Notes under the pieces: model-generated
Database searches by the model: none
Told to the model about the DNA's origin: nothing
What the model saw: the letters and a program-made list of their open reading frames with translations, nothing else
Shown here: positions 41,186 through 49,023 of the stretch, piece after piece
Position numbering within the stretch: the first letter of the stretch is position 1
Layout: each line of letters starts with the position of its first letter
Assembly: GCF_014596475.1 (NCBI RefSeq)
Contig: NZ_MECJ01000002.1
Coordinates: 62,001 to 126,000 of the forward strand
DNA length: 64,000 nucleotides
Direction: 5' to 3'
Source: Streptomyces sp. CBMA152
GTDB taxonomy: Bacteria > Actinomycetota > Actinomycetes > Streptomycetales > Streptomycetaceae
Made by a program: the position numbers and the translations under genes

Positions 41186-41662
41186 TCAGTGGCCGTGCCG
41201 CCGCCGGACGGCGTACACGGTTCCGGCGCCCGCCGCGATCAGTACGCCCGCTCCGGTGCCCAGGACCGTGTTGGTGGCGGACGAGCCAGTATGGGCCAAC
41301 TCGTCGCGGCCGGCGGGCGCGGGGCTGGGTACGGCGCTGGGTCCGGCGTCCGTGGGGGCCTTCGCCGAGGGGCGCGCCGACGGCTCCGACCCCTCGGTGC
41401 CCCTGCTCGGCTTCACGGACGGCTCGGCGCTGGGCGGGGACGTCGGGGACTTGTTGGGCGCGGGCTTCTTGGCGGGCGCCGAGGGGGTGGCGCTCGGCTC
41501 GGCGGCGTGCGGCGGCACGGCGCTCGGAGCGGTGTGCGCCCGGGCGCCCGAGTCGTCGGCGTACGCCGCACCGGCCAGGGCGGGGACGGCGAGCGCCGCC
41601 AGGAGTCCGGTGGCGGCGGCCCCACGGGCGAAGGTGCGGCGGTGGTGCTGGGTGGTGTTCAC
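41186..41662 (-). CDS. LAXTG sortase-anchored, Pro/Ser-rich surface protein
   Basis: A 158-residue exported protein. The GTG at 41662 follows GGAGAG. It has a signal peptide (TFARGAAATGLLAALAVPAL, cleavage near AYA), then an extended Ser/Pro/Ala/Lys-rich region (about 38-120) likely to be a wall-spanning stalk. The end is a classic sorting signal: LAHTG (about 122-126), a hydrophobic segment (TVLGTGAGVLIAAGAGTVYA) and the basic tail VRRRHGH. LAXTG is the motif cut by class E sortases in Streptomyces, as in long chaplins, so the protein should be linked to the cell wall. No folded domain is seen. Confidence 0.85.
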   Translation of the reverse strand: MNTTQHHRRTFARGAAATGLLAALAVPALAGAAYADDSGARAHTAPSAVPPHAAEPSATPSAPAKKPAPNKSPTSPPSAEPSVKPSRGTEGSEPSARPSAKAPTDAGPSAVPSPAPAGRDELAHTGSSATNTVLGTGAGVLIAAGAGTVYAVRRRHGH

Positions 41663-41792
41663 GTAGGAGCTCTCCAGGTCGGCCGAACAGCGCCGGACGG
41701 CGCCCTTCACCCCTGACGACGTGCGGCGAGGGGTGGGGTTGCCGCCGTTCCGGAAAAAGTTTCGGCGCCCTGCGAACCGTCGGCGCACCCGC

Positions 41793-41867
41793 TCATTGCG
41801 CGCCCAGCAGTTCCCCCACCGCCGCGATCCCGGACCGGATCGCCTGCTCGCCCGCATTGCTCGCACG
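41793..41867 (-). pseudogene. Possible C-terminal remnant of a TetR-type regulator
   Basis: On the minus strand the frame ends NAGEQAIRSGIAAVGELLGA followed by Gln and a stop at 41793. This resembles the C-terminal helix of a TetR-like regulator, and homology-like sequence stops right where the MFS remnant begins on the other strand (about 41867). It is only about 24 residues, so the call is weak and rests on the paired layout. Confidence 0.3.
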
Positions 41868-42056
41868 GTCAGCGCGCTGTGGCACTTCGCGTACGACGCC
41901 GGAATGGGCCTGGGTGCCATGGGATTCGGGGTGCTCGCGGACCGTACGGGGTATTCCGGGGCGTTCGTGTTCGCGGCCGCGCTGATGCTCCTTGCGTCGG
42001 TCCCGGGATGGCGCGACCGCAACGCGAAGGCGGTCGCGCTCACGGGTGGGCGGTGA
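41868..42056 (+). pseudogene. C-terminal remnant of an MFS transporter
   Basis: The frame reads RTVSALWHFAYDAGMGLGAM, then GFGVLADRTGYSGAFVFAAA and LMLLASVPGWRDRNAKAV, which is the last two membrane segments of a sugar- or drug-type MFS permease. Nothing upstream in any frame supplies the other ten segments, and no start codon with a ribosome binding site precedes it. It ends inside the convergent LysR gene by 17 bp. It is best read as a fragment left after deletion. Confidence 0.7.
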
Positions 42057-42933
42057 GGCTGTCGACAACCGTCTGTGCGAACTCCTGGGTCAGCGGCCCG
42101 AGCGCGTCCCACTGCCGTACCGCCCAGCCCGCCGCGAGCGGGGGGAGCGCCGGGATGGGGATCAGCCGGAGCGCGCCGTGGCCGGATCCGGTCCAGCCGG
42201 GCAGCGCCGGGACGACGGCGTGCCCGAGTCCGAGCTCGGCCAGCAGGATGGCCGTGTCCCAGTCGGCGACACTGGTGGTCGAGGCCAACTGGATGTCCTG
42301 GCGGTCGAGTTGGTCCTCAAGATGGGACCGTGACATCGAGTTGGCGGGCAGCTGGATGTGATGGATCAGGGCCAGGTCGGCCGCGTCGATGCTGTCTTTC
42401 TCTGCGAGCGGGTCGTCCGCGCGCACGGCGAGGACCCACGGCAGCTCGATCACCGGACGCTGCTCGATGCCGCGTGCGGGCGGGCCGACGGTGATCCAGG
42501 CGAGGTCGGACTCACCGGCGGCGAGCGCGTCGAAGCAGCCCCGGCTGGAGTTCTCGGTACGGAACTCCAGCTTGACGCCGGGGTGGCGGCGCCGGAACGC
42601 GACGACCCCGTCGGACATGAAGTGGCGCACGGTGGTCGCGCCGGTGGTGATCCGGACGGCGCCGCCGTCGCCCTGCTTGAGGTCCCGCAACTGACGCAGC
42701 GCCAGTTCTATCTGGCCGATGCCCTGGGCGGCGGCCTGTTGGAGAATCCGCCCGGCCTGAGTGGGCGCGACACCGCGCGGCTGGCGCTCCAGCAGCGGCA
42801 GACCGAGTTCGGTCTCCAGCCGTTTGACGTGCTGGCTCACCGCCGACTGCGTACGGGACAGATCGCGCGCCACCGCGCTCAGATTGCCCGTCTCGCATGC
42901 GGCGACGAAGACGCGGAGATCATCGAGAGTCAT
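42040..42933 (-). CDS. LysR-family transcriptional regulator
   Basis: A 297-residue LysR protein. The HTH begins at the first residue: MTLDDLRVFVAACETGNLSA, VARDLSRTQSAVSQHVKRLE, TELGLPLLERQPRGVAPTQA. The effector domain follows from about residue 90 (VRITTGATTVRHFMSDGVVA, FRRRHPGVKLEFRTENSSRG, DLAWITVGPPARGIEQRPVI, GHAVVPALPGWTGSGHGALR). The ATG at 42933 has a weak ribosome binding site but is fixed by the family start. It is divergent from the molybdenum hydroxylase genes, with LysR-box-like repeats between them, so it probably controls them. Confidence 0.92.
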   Translation of the reverse strand: MTLDDLRVFVAACETGNLSAVARDLSRTQSAVSQHVKRLETELGLPLLERQPRGVAPTQAGRILQQAAAQGIGQIELALRQLRDLKQGDGGAVRITTGATTVRHFMSDGVVAFRRRHPGVKLEFRTENSSRGCFDALAAGESDLAWITVGPPARGIEQRPVIELPWVLAVRADDPLAEKDSIDAADLALIHHIQLPANSMSRSHLEDQLDRQDIQLASTTSVADWDTAILLAELGLGHAVVPALPGWTGSGHGALRLIPIPALPPLAAGWAVRQWDALGPLTQEFAQTVVDSLTAHP

Positions 42934-43256
42934 GCAACCCAAGGTATTGCTTGGATCATTGGAAGAAAACCAGAGGATTGACTTGGGTTTCGGCTCGGTA
43001 CAACGATAGGGACCGACCCCGGGGCGGCAACCCGACCGTGGTCGTCGACGGGGATCCGGACCTCGACGGCGATCGGCTGCGGAGGGTGTCGACCTTGGTG
43101 TCGACACGGGGGAGTTCGGGGGCGGGCCCCAGGTACCTGGGGCCATGTCCCGCCGATCCACGTTCTGCTGACGTCCTGTTTCCTGTCTGGTGTTACTGGT
43201 GAGAAATATGTGACGCTGACCCGGCGCGGGTGCGCAGTTGGACGAAAGGACAGTTG
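42934..43256. other. Divergent promoter region, 323 bp
   Basis: This gap separates lysR from the molybdenum hydroxylase operon. Apart from the LysR-box-like repeats at its left end it shows only an AT-richer segment around 43185-43215 that could hold the hydroxylase promoter. No gene is supported. Confidence 0.6.
42936..42989. promoter_or_regulatory. LysR-box-like repeats in the lysR/hydroxylase gap
   Basis: AACCCAAG (42936-42943) and CTTGGGTT (42982-42989) form an 8-bp inverted repeat, and CCAAG-GTATTG-CTTGG (42939-42954) forms a closer one. They start two bases beyond the LysR start codon, in the position expected for autoregulatory LysR binding. Confidence 0.6.
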
Positions 43257-45593
43257 ATGGCAGCGTCGGGTCGACCTGAGCGTGCGGACGAGGCCACCGT
43301 CCATGAAGTGGGACGGCGGCGGTTTCTGGGATATGTGCTCGCCGCCTCGACGCTGACGGTGGCCGCGAGCCTCGGTGAGGCGGCCGTCGCGCCCGTACAG
43401 GCAAAGGCGGCGATCCCGTCGCTCCCCGGGCCGTCCGAGATCTACGACCTCAACGACATGCTCACGGACGCCGCACTGCCAACCGCCAACCTCATCACGA
43501 TCCAGGTCGACGCGGACGGCACCGCCTCCTTCGTCCTGCCGCGCGCCGAGGTGGGCCAGGGCATCACCACCTCCTCCGCGATGCTGATCGCGGAGGAACT
43601 GGACCTGCCGCTGGAGAAGGTGAAGGTCTCGCTGGCGGACGCACGGCCGGAGCTCCTGTTCAACCAGATGACCGGCGCGTCCAACACCACGATCTCCACA
43701 TTCACCCCGATCCGGGTGGCGGCGGCGACCGCCCGGGCCCGGCTCCTGGAGGCCGCGGCGGCCCAGTTCGGCGAGGCCGCCTCGACGCTCACCACCCGCG
43801 CGGGTGTGGTCACTTCACCGAGTGGAAAGACCGCCACCTACGGCGAGCTGGCGGCGAAGGCGGCGAGCCGGACCACGCTCCAGCTGGCGGTCACGCTCAA
43901 GAAGCCCGCGCAGTTCGGCGTCATCGGCACCCCGCGCGGCCGCATCGACGCGCTCGCCGCCGTCACCGGTCGCAAGCAGTTCGCGATGGACGTGCAGGTC
44001 GCGGACGCGCTGCCGACGATGGTGTGCCGCCCACCGACGATCAACGGAACGGTACGGTCGGTCGACAACCGGGCCGACGTCCTCGCGATGCCCGGCATCA
44101 CCGATGTCGTCACCGTTCCCACAGGAGTGGCGGTGCGCGGGCGGACCTTCGGACAGTGCATCGACGCCGTACGGGCGCTGCGCGTGTCCTGGGGCCCCGG
44201 CACCGCGGACGGGGCGTCCGACGCCACCGTCCTCAAGGAGCTGCGCAACGCCGAACTCCCGCTGGTGATCCCGGCGTTGGACCCCCTGGTCAAGTCGGTG
44301 GACGCGCGCTTCACCTTCCACTTCGCCAGCAACAGCGCCCTGGAGCCCAACTGCGCGATCGCGGACGTCAGGAGCGACCGCGCCGAGATCTGGGGGTCCC
44401 TGAAGACCCCGATCGTCGCCCAGGAGCGGATCGCCCTCAAGCTCGGCCTGCCGCTGTCCGCCGTGAAGGTCCATGTCACCGAGGGCGGCGGCTCGTTCGG
44501 CCGCAAGCTCTTCTTCGACGCGGCGGTCGAGGCGGCCCAGATATCGCAGGCGATGGGCAAGCCGGTCAAGCTGATGTGGCACCGTACGGACGACTTCCGC
44601 CAGGGCCGCACCCATCCGATGTCGACCTCGCGTGTCCGAGCCACGTACGCGCTGGGCGAAGTCCTCTCGTACGAGCAGCGGCACACCTCCGTGGCCACCG
44701 ACTTCGGGCACGGGCTCGGCGAGATCATCACCTCGATGGCGGCGAAGCTGCCGGTCGGCGATCTCGCCTTCTCCGAGACGATCTTCGAGCTCACCCAGCA
44801 GAGCCCGTACCACTTCGGCGCGACCACCCAGCTGCTCAGCGAGGTCGACAAGGGCTTCAACACCGGCAGTATGCGCAACATCTACTCACCCAATGTGCGG
44901 TGCGCCCAGGAGCTCGTCGTCGACCAGCTCGCGGCGAAGATGGGCAAGGACGCGTACCGGTTCCGCCGCCAGTTCCTCAAGGAGGACCGGGCGCGGGCCG
45001 TGCTCGACAAGGTCGCCCAGGTCGGCGAGTGGGGCCGCCAGATGCCGGCGGGCACCGCGCAGGGGATCGCCGTGCACCCCGAGTACCACGGGTTCGTCGC
45101 GGTCCTCGCCGAGATCGACTGCCGCCCTGAGACGACGGGCAGGCAGATCCCCGACGCGTACACCGGCCCGCGGGTCACCCGGGTCGTGTGCGCGGTCGAC
45201 GTGGGTCTGGCCGTCAACCCGCGCGGTCTGGAGGCCCAGATGATGGGCGGGATCATGGACGGCATCGCCGTCACCCTCAGCTCCGGCCTCCATCTCCAGG
45301 ACGGCCACTTCCTCGAAGGCAGCTGGGACAACTACTTCTACACCCGTCAGTGGAACACCCCGCCCGAGCTGGACATCATCGTGATGCCGTCTACCAGTGA
45401 GAAGCCGGGCGGCGCGGGGGAGTTGGCCGTCGCGGGCGCGATGGCGGCGGTCGCCTGCGCGTATGGCCGGGCCACCGGCACCATGCCGACCACCTTCCCC
45501 ATCAACCACGACGGCCCGCTCGGCTTCGAACCGCTGCCGACCGTCCCCCCGATCCCCGCGTCCCCCACCGACGGCCTCGGCCGCGCCTACTAG
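43257..45593 (+). CDS. Molybdenum hydroxylase large subunit (IorB/aldehyde-oxidase type), Tat-exported
   Basis: A 778-residue molybdopterin-binding subunit of the xanthine dehydrogenase superfamily, closest in layout to isoquinoline 1-oxidoreductase beta subunits. The N-terminus has a twin-arginine signal (VGRRRFLGYVLAASTLTVAA), so the enzyme is exported folded. Cofactor-site segments include PRAEVGQGITTSSAMLIAEE, GGGSFGRKLFFDAAVEAAQI, HRTDDFRQGRTHPMSTSRVR and the catalytic glutamate E722 in PGGAGELAVAGAMAAV. The ATG at 43257 follows GAAAGGA. It is paired with the 2Fe-2S subunit 8 bp downstream, and no FAD subunit is present, so electrons probably pass to a membrane acceptor. The substrate (N-heterocycle or aldehyde) is unknown. 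Confidence 0.9.
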   Translation: MAASGRPERADEATVHEVGRRRFLGYVLAASTLTVAASLGEAAVAPVQAKAAIPSLPGPSEIYDLNDMLTDAALPTANLITIQVDADGTASFVLPRAEVGQGITTSSAMLIAEELDLPLEKVKVSLADARPELLFNQMTGASNTTISTFTPIRVAAATARARLLEAAAAQFGEAASTLTTRAGVVTSPSGKTATYGELAAKAASRTTLQLAVTLKKPAQFGVIGTPRGRIDALAAVTGRKQFAMDVQVADALPTMVCRPPTINGTVRSVDNRADVLAMPGITDVVTVPTGVAVRGRTFGQCIDAVRALRVSWGPGTADGASDATVLKELRNAELPLVIPALDPLVKSVDARFTFHFASNSALEPNCAIADVRSDRAEIWGSLKTPIVAQERIALKLGLPLSAVKVHVTEGGGSFGRKLFFDAAVEAAQISQAMGKPVKLMWHRTDDFRQGRTHPMSTSRVRATYALGEVLSYEQRHTSVATDFGHGLGEIITSMAAKLPVGDLAFSETIFELTQQSPYHFGATTQLLSEVDKGFNTGSMRNIYSPNVRCAQELVVDQLAAKMGKDAYRFRRQFLKEDRARAVLDKVAQVGEWGRQMPAGTAQGIAVHPEYHGFVAVLAEIDCRPETTGRQIPDAYTGPRVTRVVCAVDVGLAVNPRGLEAQMMGGIMDGIAVTLSSGLHLQDGHFLEGSWDNYFYTRQWNTPPELDIIVMPSTSEKPGGAGELAVAGAMAAVACAYGRATGTMPTTFPINHDGPLGFEPLPTVPPIPASPTDGLGRAY

Positions 45594-45601
45594 GAGCATC
45601 C

Positions 45602-46078
45602 GTGCCTCTGCACACCTTCATCCTCAACGGAAAGCCGGTCTCGGCGGACGTCGAGGACGACGTACGGCTGCTCTGGGTGCTGCGCGACGTCCTGGGCGTG
45701 ACCGGACCGAAGTACGGCTGCGGCCTCGGCGTCTGCCAGGCCTGCACCAGCCACATCAACGGCAAGGCGTTCAACCCCTGTTCCGTGCCGGTCAAGGACA
45801 TCCGCCCGACGGACGAGGTCACCACCATCGAGGGCCTGCCCGCCACGGTCGGCAAGGATCTGCACCCGATGCAGGAGGCCTGGCTGGAGTACGACGTCGC
45901 CCAGTGCGGCTACTGCCAGCCCGGCCAGATCATGGCCGCCGTCGCCAAGGTCCGCCAGGCCCGCGCCGCCGGCCATGAGATCGGCGACGCGGACTTCGAC
46001 GAGATCCGCAACATCTGCCGCTGCGGTACGTACCACCGCATACGGGAGGCGATCAGGGCGGGGGCTAAGAACTTCTGA
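45602..46078 (+). CDS. 2Fe-2S subunit of the molybdenum hydroxylase (IorA type)
   Basis: A 158-residue iron-sulfur protein that shuttles electrons from the Mo site. The plant-ferredoxin-like cluster uses C40, C45, C48 and C60 (KYGCGLGVCQACTSHINGKA, FNPC). The second cluster uses C102, C105, C139 and C141 (AQCGYCQPGQ and NICRCGTYHR). The GTG start follows AGGAGCATCC and overlaps the end of the large-subunit operon context by design (8-bp gap). It has no signal peptide, so it would be carried out as a complex with the Tat-bearing large subunit. Length and motif order fit the family well. Confidence 0.93.
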   Translation: MPLHTFILNGKPVSADVEDDVRLLWVLRDVLGVTGPKYGCGLGVCQACTSHINGKAFNPCSVPVKDIRPTDEVTTIEGLPATVGKDLHPMQEAWLEYDVAQCGYCQPGQIMAAVAKVRQARAAGHEIGDADFDEIRNICRCGTYHRIREAIRAGAKNF

Positions 46079-46101
46079 GCGCTGCCGGAGGTCCCCCCGT
46101 C

Positions 46102-46150
46102 GTTCGGCTGCGGGGCGGTGGGGGCTGGTCGCGCAGTTCCCCGCGCCCCT
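46102..46150. repeat. Dispersed intergenic repeat, copy 2 (inverted)
   Basis: An inverted copy of the 49-bp element at 37859-37907; bases 46122-46150 are identical over 29 bp to the reverse complement of copy 1. It lies just after the molybdenum hydroxylase operon, in the gap before the convergent TPR-like gene. Confidence 0.85.
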
Positions 46151-46204
46151 TAAGTGGCCGGGACCGCAGCGGACTTCCACCAGGGCGCTTCAGCGGAGCT
46201 TCAC

Positions 46205-46247
46205 GTGGCGCCGTGCCCTGTTTGGTGTGTTGAGGGGCACGGGGCCA
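46205..46247 (-). terminator. Hairpin terminator of the TPR-like gene
   Basis: GTGGC-GCCGTGCCC and GGGGCACGG-GGCCAC form an extended interrupted stem around a 15-base loop, 20 bp beyond the stop codon at 46268 on the minus strand. Confidence 0.7.
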
Positions 46248-46267
46248 CGCATGGTCCGCAGTCGAAA

Positions 46268-49023
46268 TCAGCCCAACCCGTCCGCTCCAAACTCCGCCTG
46301 AACGGCGGCGGCCTGATCGAGCAGCCGGACCATCTCGGCCCGCATGGCGATGCTCTCCGCGCTCTCTGGGTCCTCCTCCTCATGGAGGACGTCTTCCAGC
46401 AGCGCGGCCATCTGCCGCCACGTCTGCGCCAGCTCGTACCGCAGCGCGGGTTCCGCCGACCCCTCGACAACGGCCAGTGCCTGGTCCATCAGGGCACGGG
46501 CCCGCCCGTACGCCGCACCCGGATCCGTATCCGGAGACTCGTCGCTCACGGCCAGCCACGCCAGTGACCGCAGCACCCGCACCTCGCCCACCGGGTTGTC
46601 ACCCGCGAGCCGCCACAGCTCCAGGGCCCGCCGGTACGCGGACTCCGCCTCGGCGCGCAGCCCCGCCGCCCCCAGGCATTCCGCCGCCGAGTGCGCGAGG
46701 CTCGCCTGCGGCCGGGGGGCGTCCCAGTCCTTGGCGGTCTCGGCGGCCAGCAGATACTGCTCGGCCGCCGCCCGGGGATCGTGCAGCTTGCGCAGCAGCG
46801 CGCCGAGCGTCTGCCGAGCCTCCACAGCCGCCTCATCGCCCTGTTCCACCAGGTCGGGCAGCGCCGACTGCAGCACCTCGGCCGCCTCGGCCGTGCGCTC
46901 CGCCTCGGCGTAGGCACGGGCGAGCAGCAGCCGTGCCCGGGCTCCGCCGGTCGCCGCGAGCCCCTCCTGGTCGAGCCAATGTGCCGCATCGAGGGCGTGC
47001 GCCGCCGCCTCGTCGGCCCCGTCGGCTCGCGGCGCAACAGGATGTCCGCGAGGGTGAGCCGTACGGCCGCCTGCGCCTCGCCGTCGGTCAGCTCGGCGGC
47101 GTGCCCCAGCGCCGTACGCGCGGTGGACTCGGCCGCTTCCAGGTCGCCCCGGGCAGCCAGCACGCTCGCCCGTATCGACAGCGCCTCCACCGCGTCCCAG
47201 GGCCGCTCCACGCCGAGGCAGCGGTCCGCCGCCGACACGAGCAGCCGCTCGGCACGGTCGAGCTGACCCACCGTCAGGGCCAGTCGTGCCAGCGTCAGCT
47301 CCGCATCGGCGAGCACGTCGTCGACATCCGCCTGGCCGTCCGCCTCCCCGACGGCATGCCTGGCGACGAAGTCCTCCAGCTCGGCCACGAACTGCGGGTC
47401 CACCGTCTCCTGCGACTCGCGGCCGCGCAGATACGACTCGATCTGGATGGTGGCCAGTTCGGCCGCCACGATCCGGCGACGGCGGGCCGGGTCCGCCTCG
47501 TCCAGGGCCCGCGCCGCATCCGTCGCCGCCGCGAGCAGCTCCCGTATCTCCGTGGGCTCCGCGCCGAACTGGGCGGCGGTGCCCGCGAGCGCCAGCTCGG
47601 CGTACGCCGCCCGGGCGTGCTGCCCGGCCGACCGGTGAGCCTCCGCCGCCTCCACGAACAGGGTCCGGGCCCGGTCGGAACCCGCGCGCGCAGCGCCGAC
47701 CGCGCGGTGCTCAAGCACTTCGCCCGTCACGCCCGTGTCGGGCAACTCCTCGCCCGCATCGGCGAGTTCGGTGATCCGTGCCCACAGTCCGTCGGCCGCC
47801 GGATGCCCCTGCTTACGCAGCGCACGCGCACGCTCGACCAGCGACGCGATGTCGGGGGCGGCCGTGTCCGGGGCGCTCGCGGCGGGGGCAGCCGTCCCGA
47901 CGGGCAGCCCCGCACTCCGCACCCCCAGCGGCAGCACCTCCACCAGCGGCTGCCGCTCGATCCGCTCGGCCAGCCGGTCGGAGACGAGCGTGGTGCCGTT
48001 GCGGGCGTCGAAGCGGGCCGCGATGCCGGTGGCGTCCGCGTACAGCCGCTCGTACAGCTCATTCACCGAGCTGGCCGAGCCCTGGGAACCGGGGACCGCC
48101 GGACGGTCGCCGTGGCCGAGCTCGATGAGCCGGCGCAGCAGTACGAGGATGCCGCCCGCGAACTCCATCTGCGACTCCGCGTCCGCGAGCGGGCCCAGGT
48201 GCGCGGCGTGCTCGGCCAGGATCTCCAGGCCGCGCGACTCGTTCCCGGTCAGCGCGCAGAACTCGATGTGCTTGCCGACCGAGCGCAGAAGGCTGTCCTT
48301 GCCGCGCGCCATCCGGTATCCGCGCAGATGGTGGGCGCGGGCCTCGTCGAGGCGGCCGAGGCGCACCAGCGGGAACAGCGAGTGGGCGAGCACCCGGTGC
48401 GGCTCCTCCATGCAGGACTTGCCGCCGGAGAGCACCGGCTCCCACACCTCGATCGCCTTGGCGTCCTCGCCCTTGCGCGCCCAGTACCAGCCCTGGGTGT
48501 TGATCTCACAGGCGTGGCAGTCGCTCATTTGGTCGCGCGGCGCCGCCGTCCAGCCCGCCGCGGCCCGGTCCATGCGCCCCTCGTCGCCGGTCGCGTCGGC
48601 GAGGTGGAACTCGGCCTGGCGCACGGCCCGTTCGCTGTATCCGGCCAGCCGGTAGCGCCGCTCCATGTCGGTGAGCCAGCGCTCCACCGCGGCCAGCGGG
48701 ATCTCCGGGGACTCGACGATCCGCCCGGCCACCCACTTGAAGCGCCAGAACAGGCTGTGCACCTCATAGGCGGCGAAGGCCGACGGGTCCCGGTCGTACT
48801 CCTGGAGCAGCCGGGCGAACGGCACCACCATCTTGGTGCGCTCGGCGCTCCACTCGTACGCGTCGATCAGCCGGTCCAGCGCCTGGCGGAACAGCTCGCG
48901 GTCGCCCGTGGCCTCGGCGGCGGCGCTCAGCGACTCGGCGCGCGCGTTGCGCGCGGCGCCATACGGAGCCTGCCCGTTCTCCGCCAGGCCCTGGCGGATC
49001 TGTTCGGGGGTCAGCGCGCTCAC
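46268..49023 (-). pseudogene. Large TPR-like helical-repeat protein gene with a one-base frameshift
   Basis: The GTG at 49023 overlaps the Hsp90-family stop (GTGA), so the genes are coupled. The frame gives long alpha-helical repeats of TPR type (FRQALDRLIDAYEWSAERTK, RAAAGWTAAPRDQMSDCHAC, AIEVWEPVLSGGKSCMEEPH, ALTVGQLDRAERLLVSAADR, EALSIRASVLAARGDLEAAE). At about 47026 the frame breaks: after ADILLRRE the matching continuation ADGADEAAAHALDAAHWLDQ is in another frame. It then runs on through AAEVLQSALPDLVEQGDEAA to the stop at 46268. One extra G (GAGGCC instead of GAGCC) would restore a protein of about 918 residues. It is either a true recent mutation or a sequencing error. Read as it stands, the protein is cut after about 665 normal residues. 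Confidence 0.8.
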
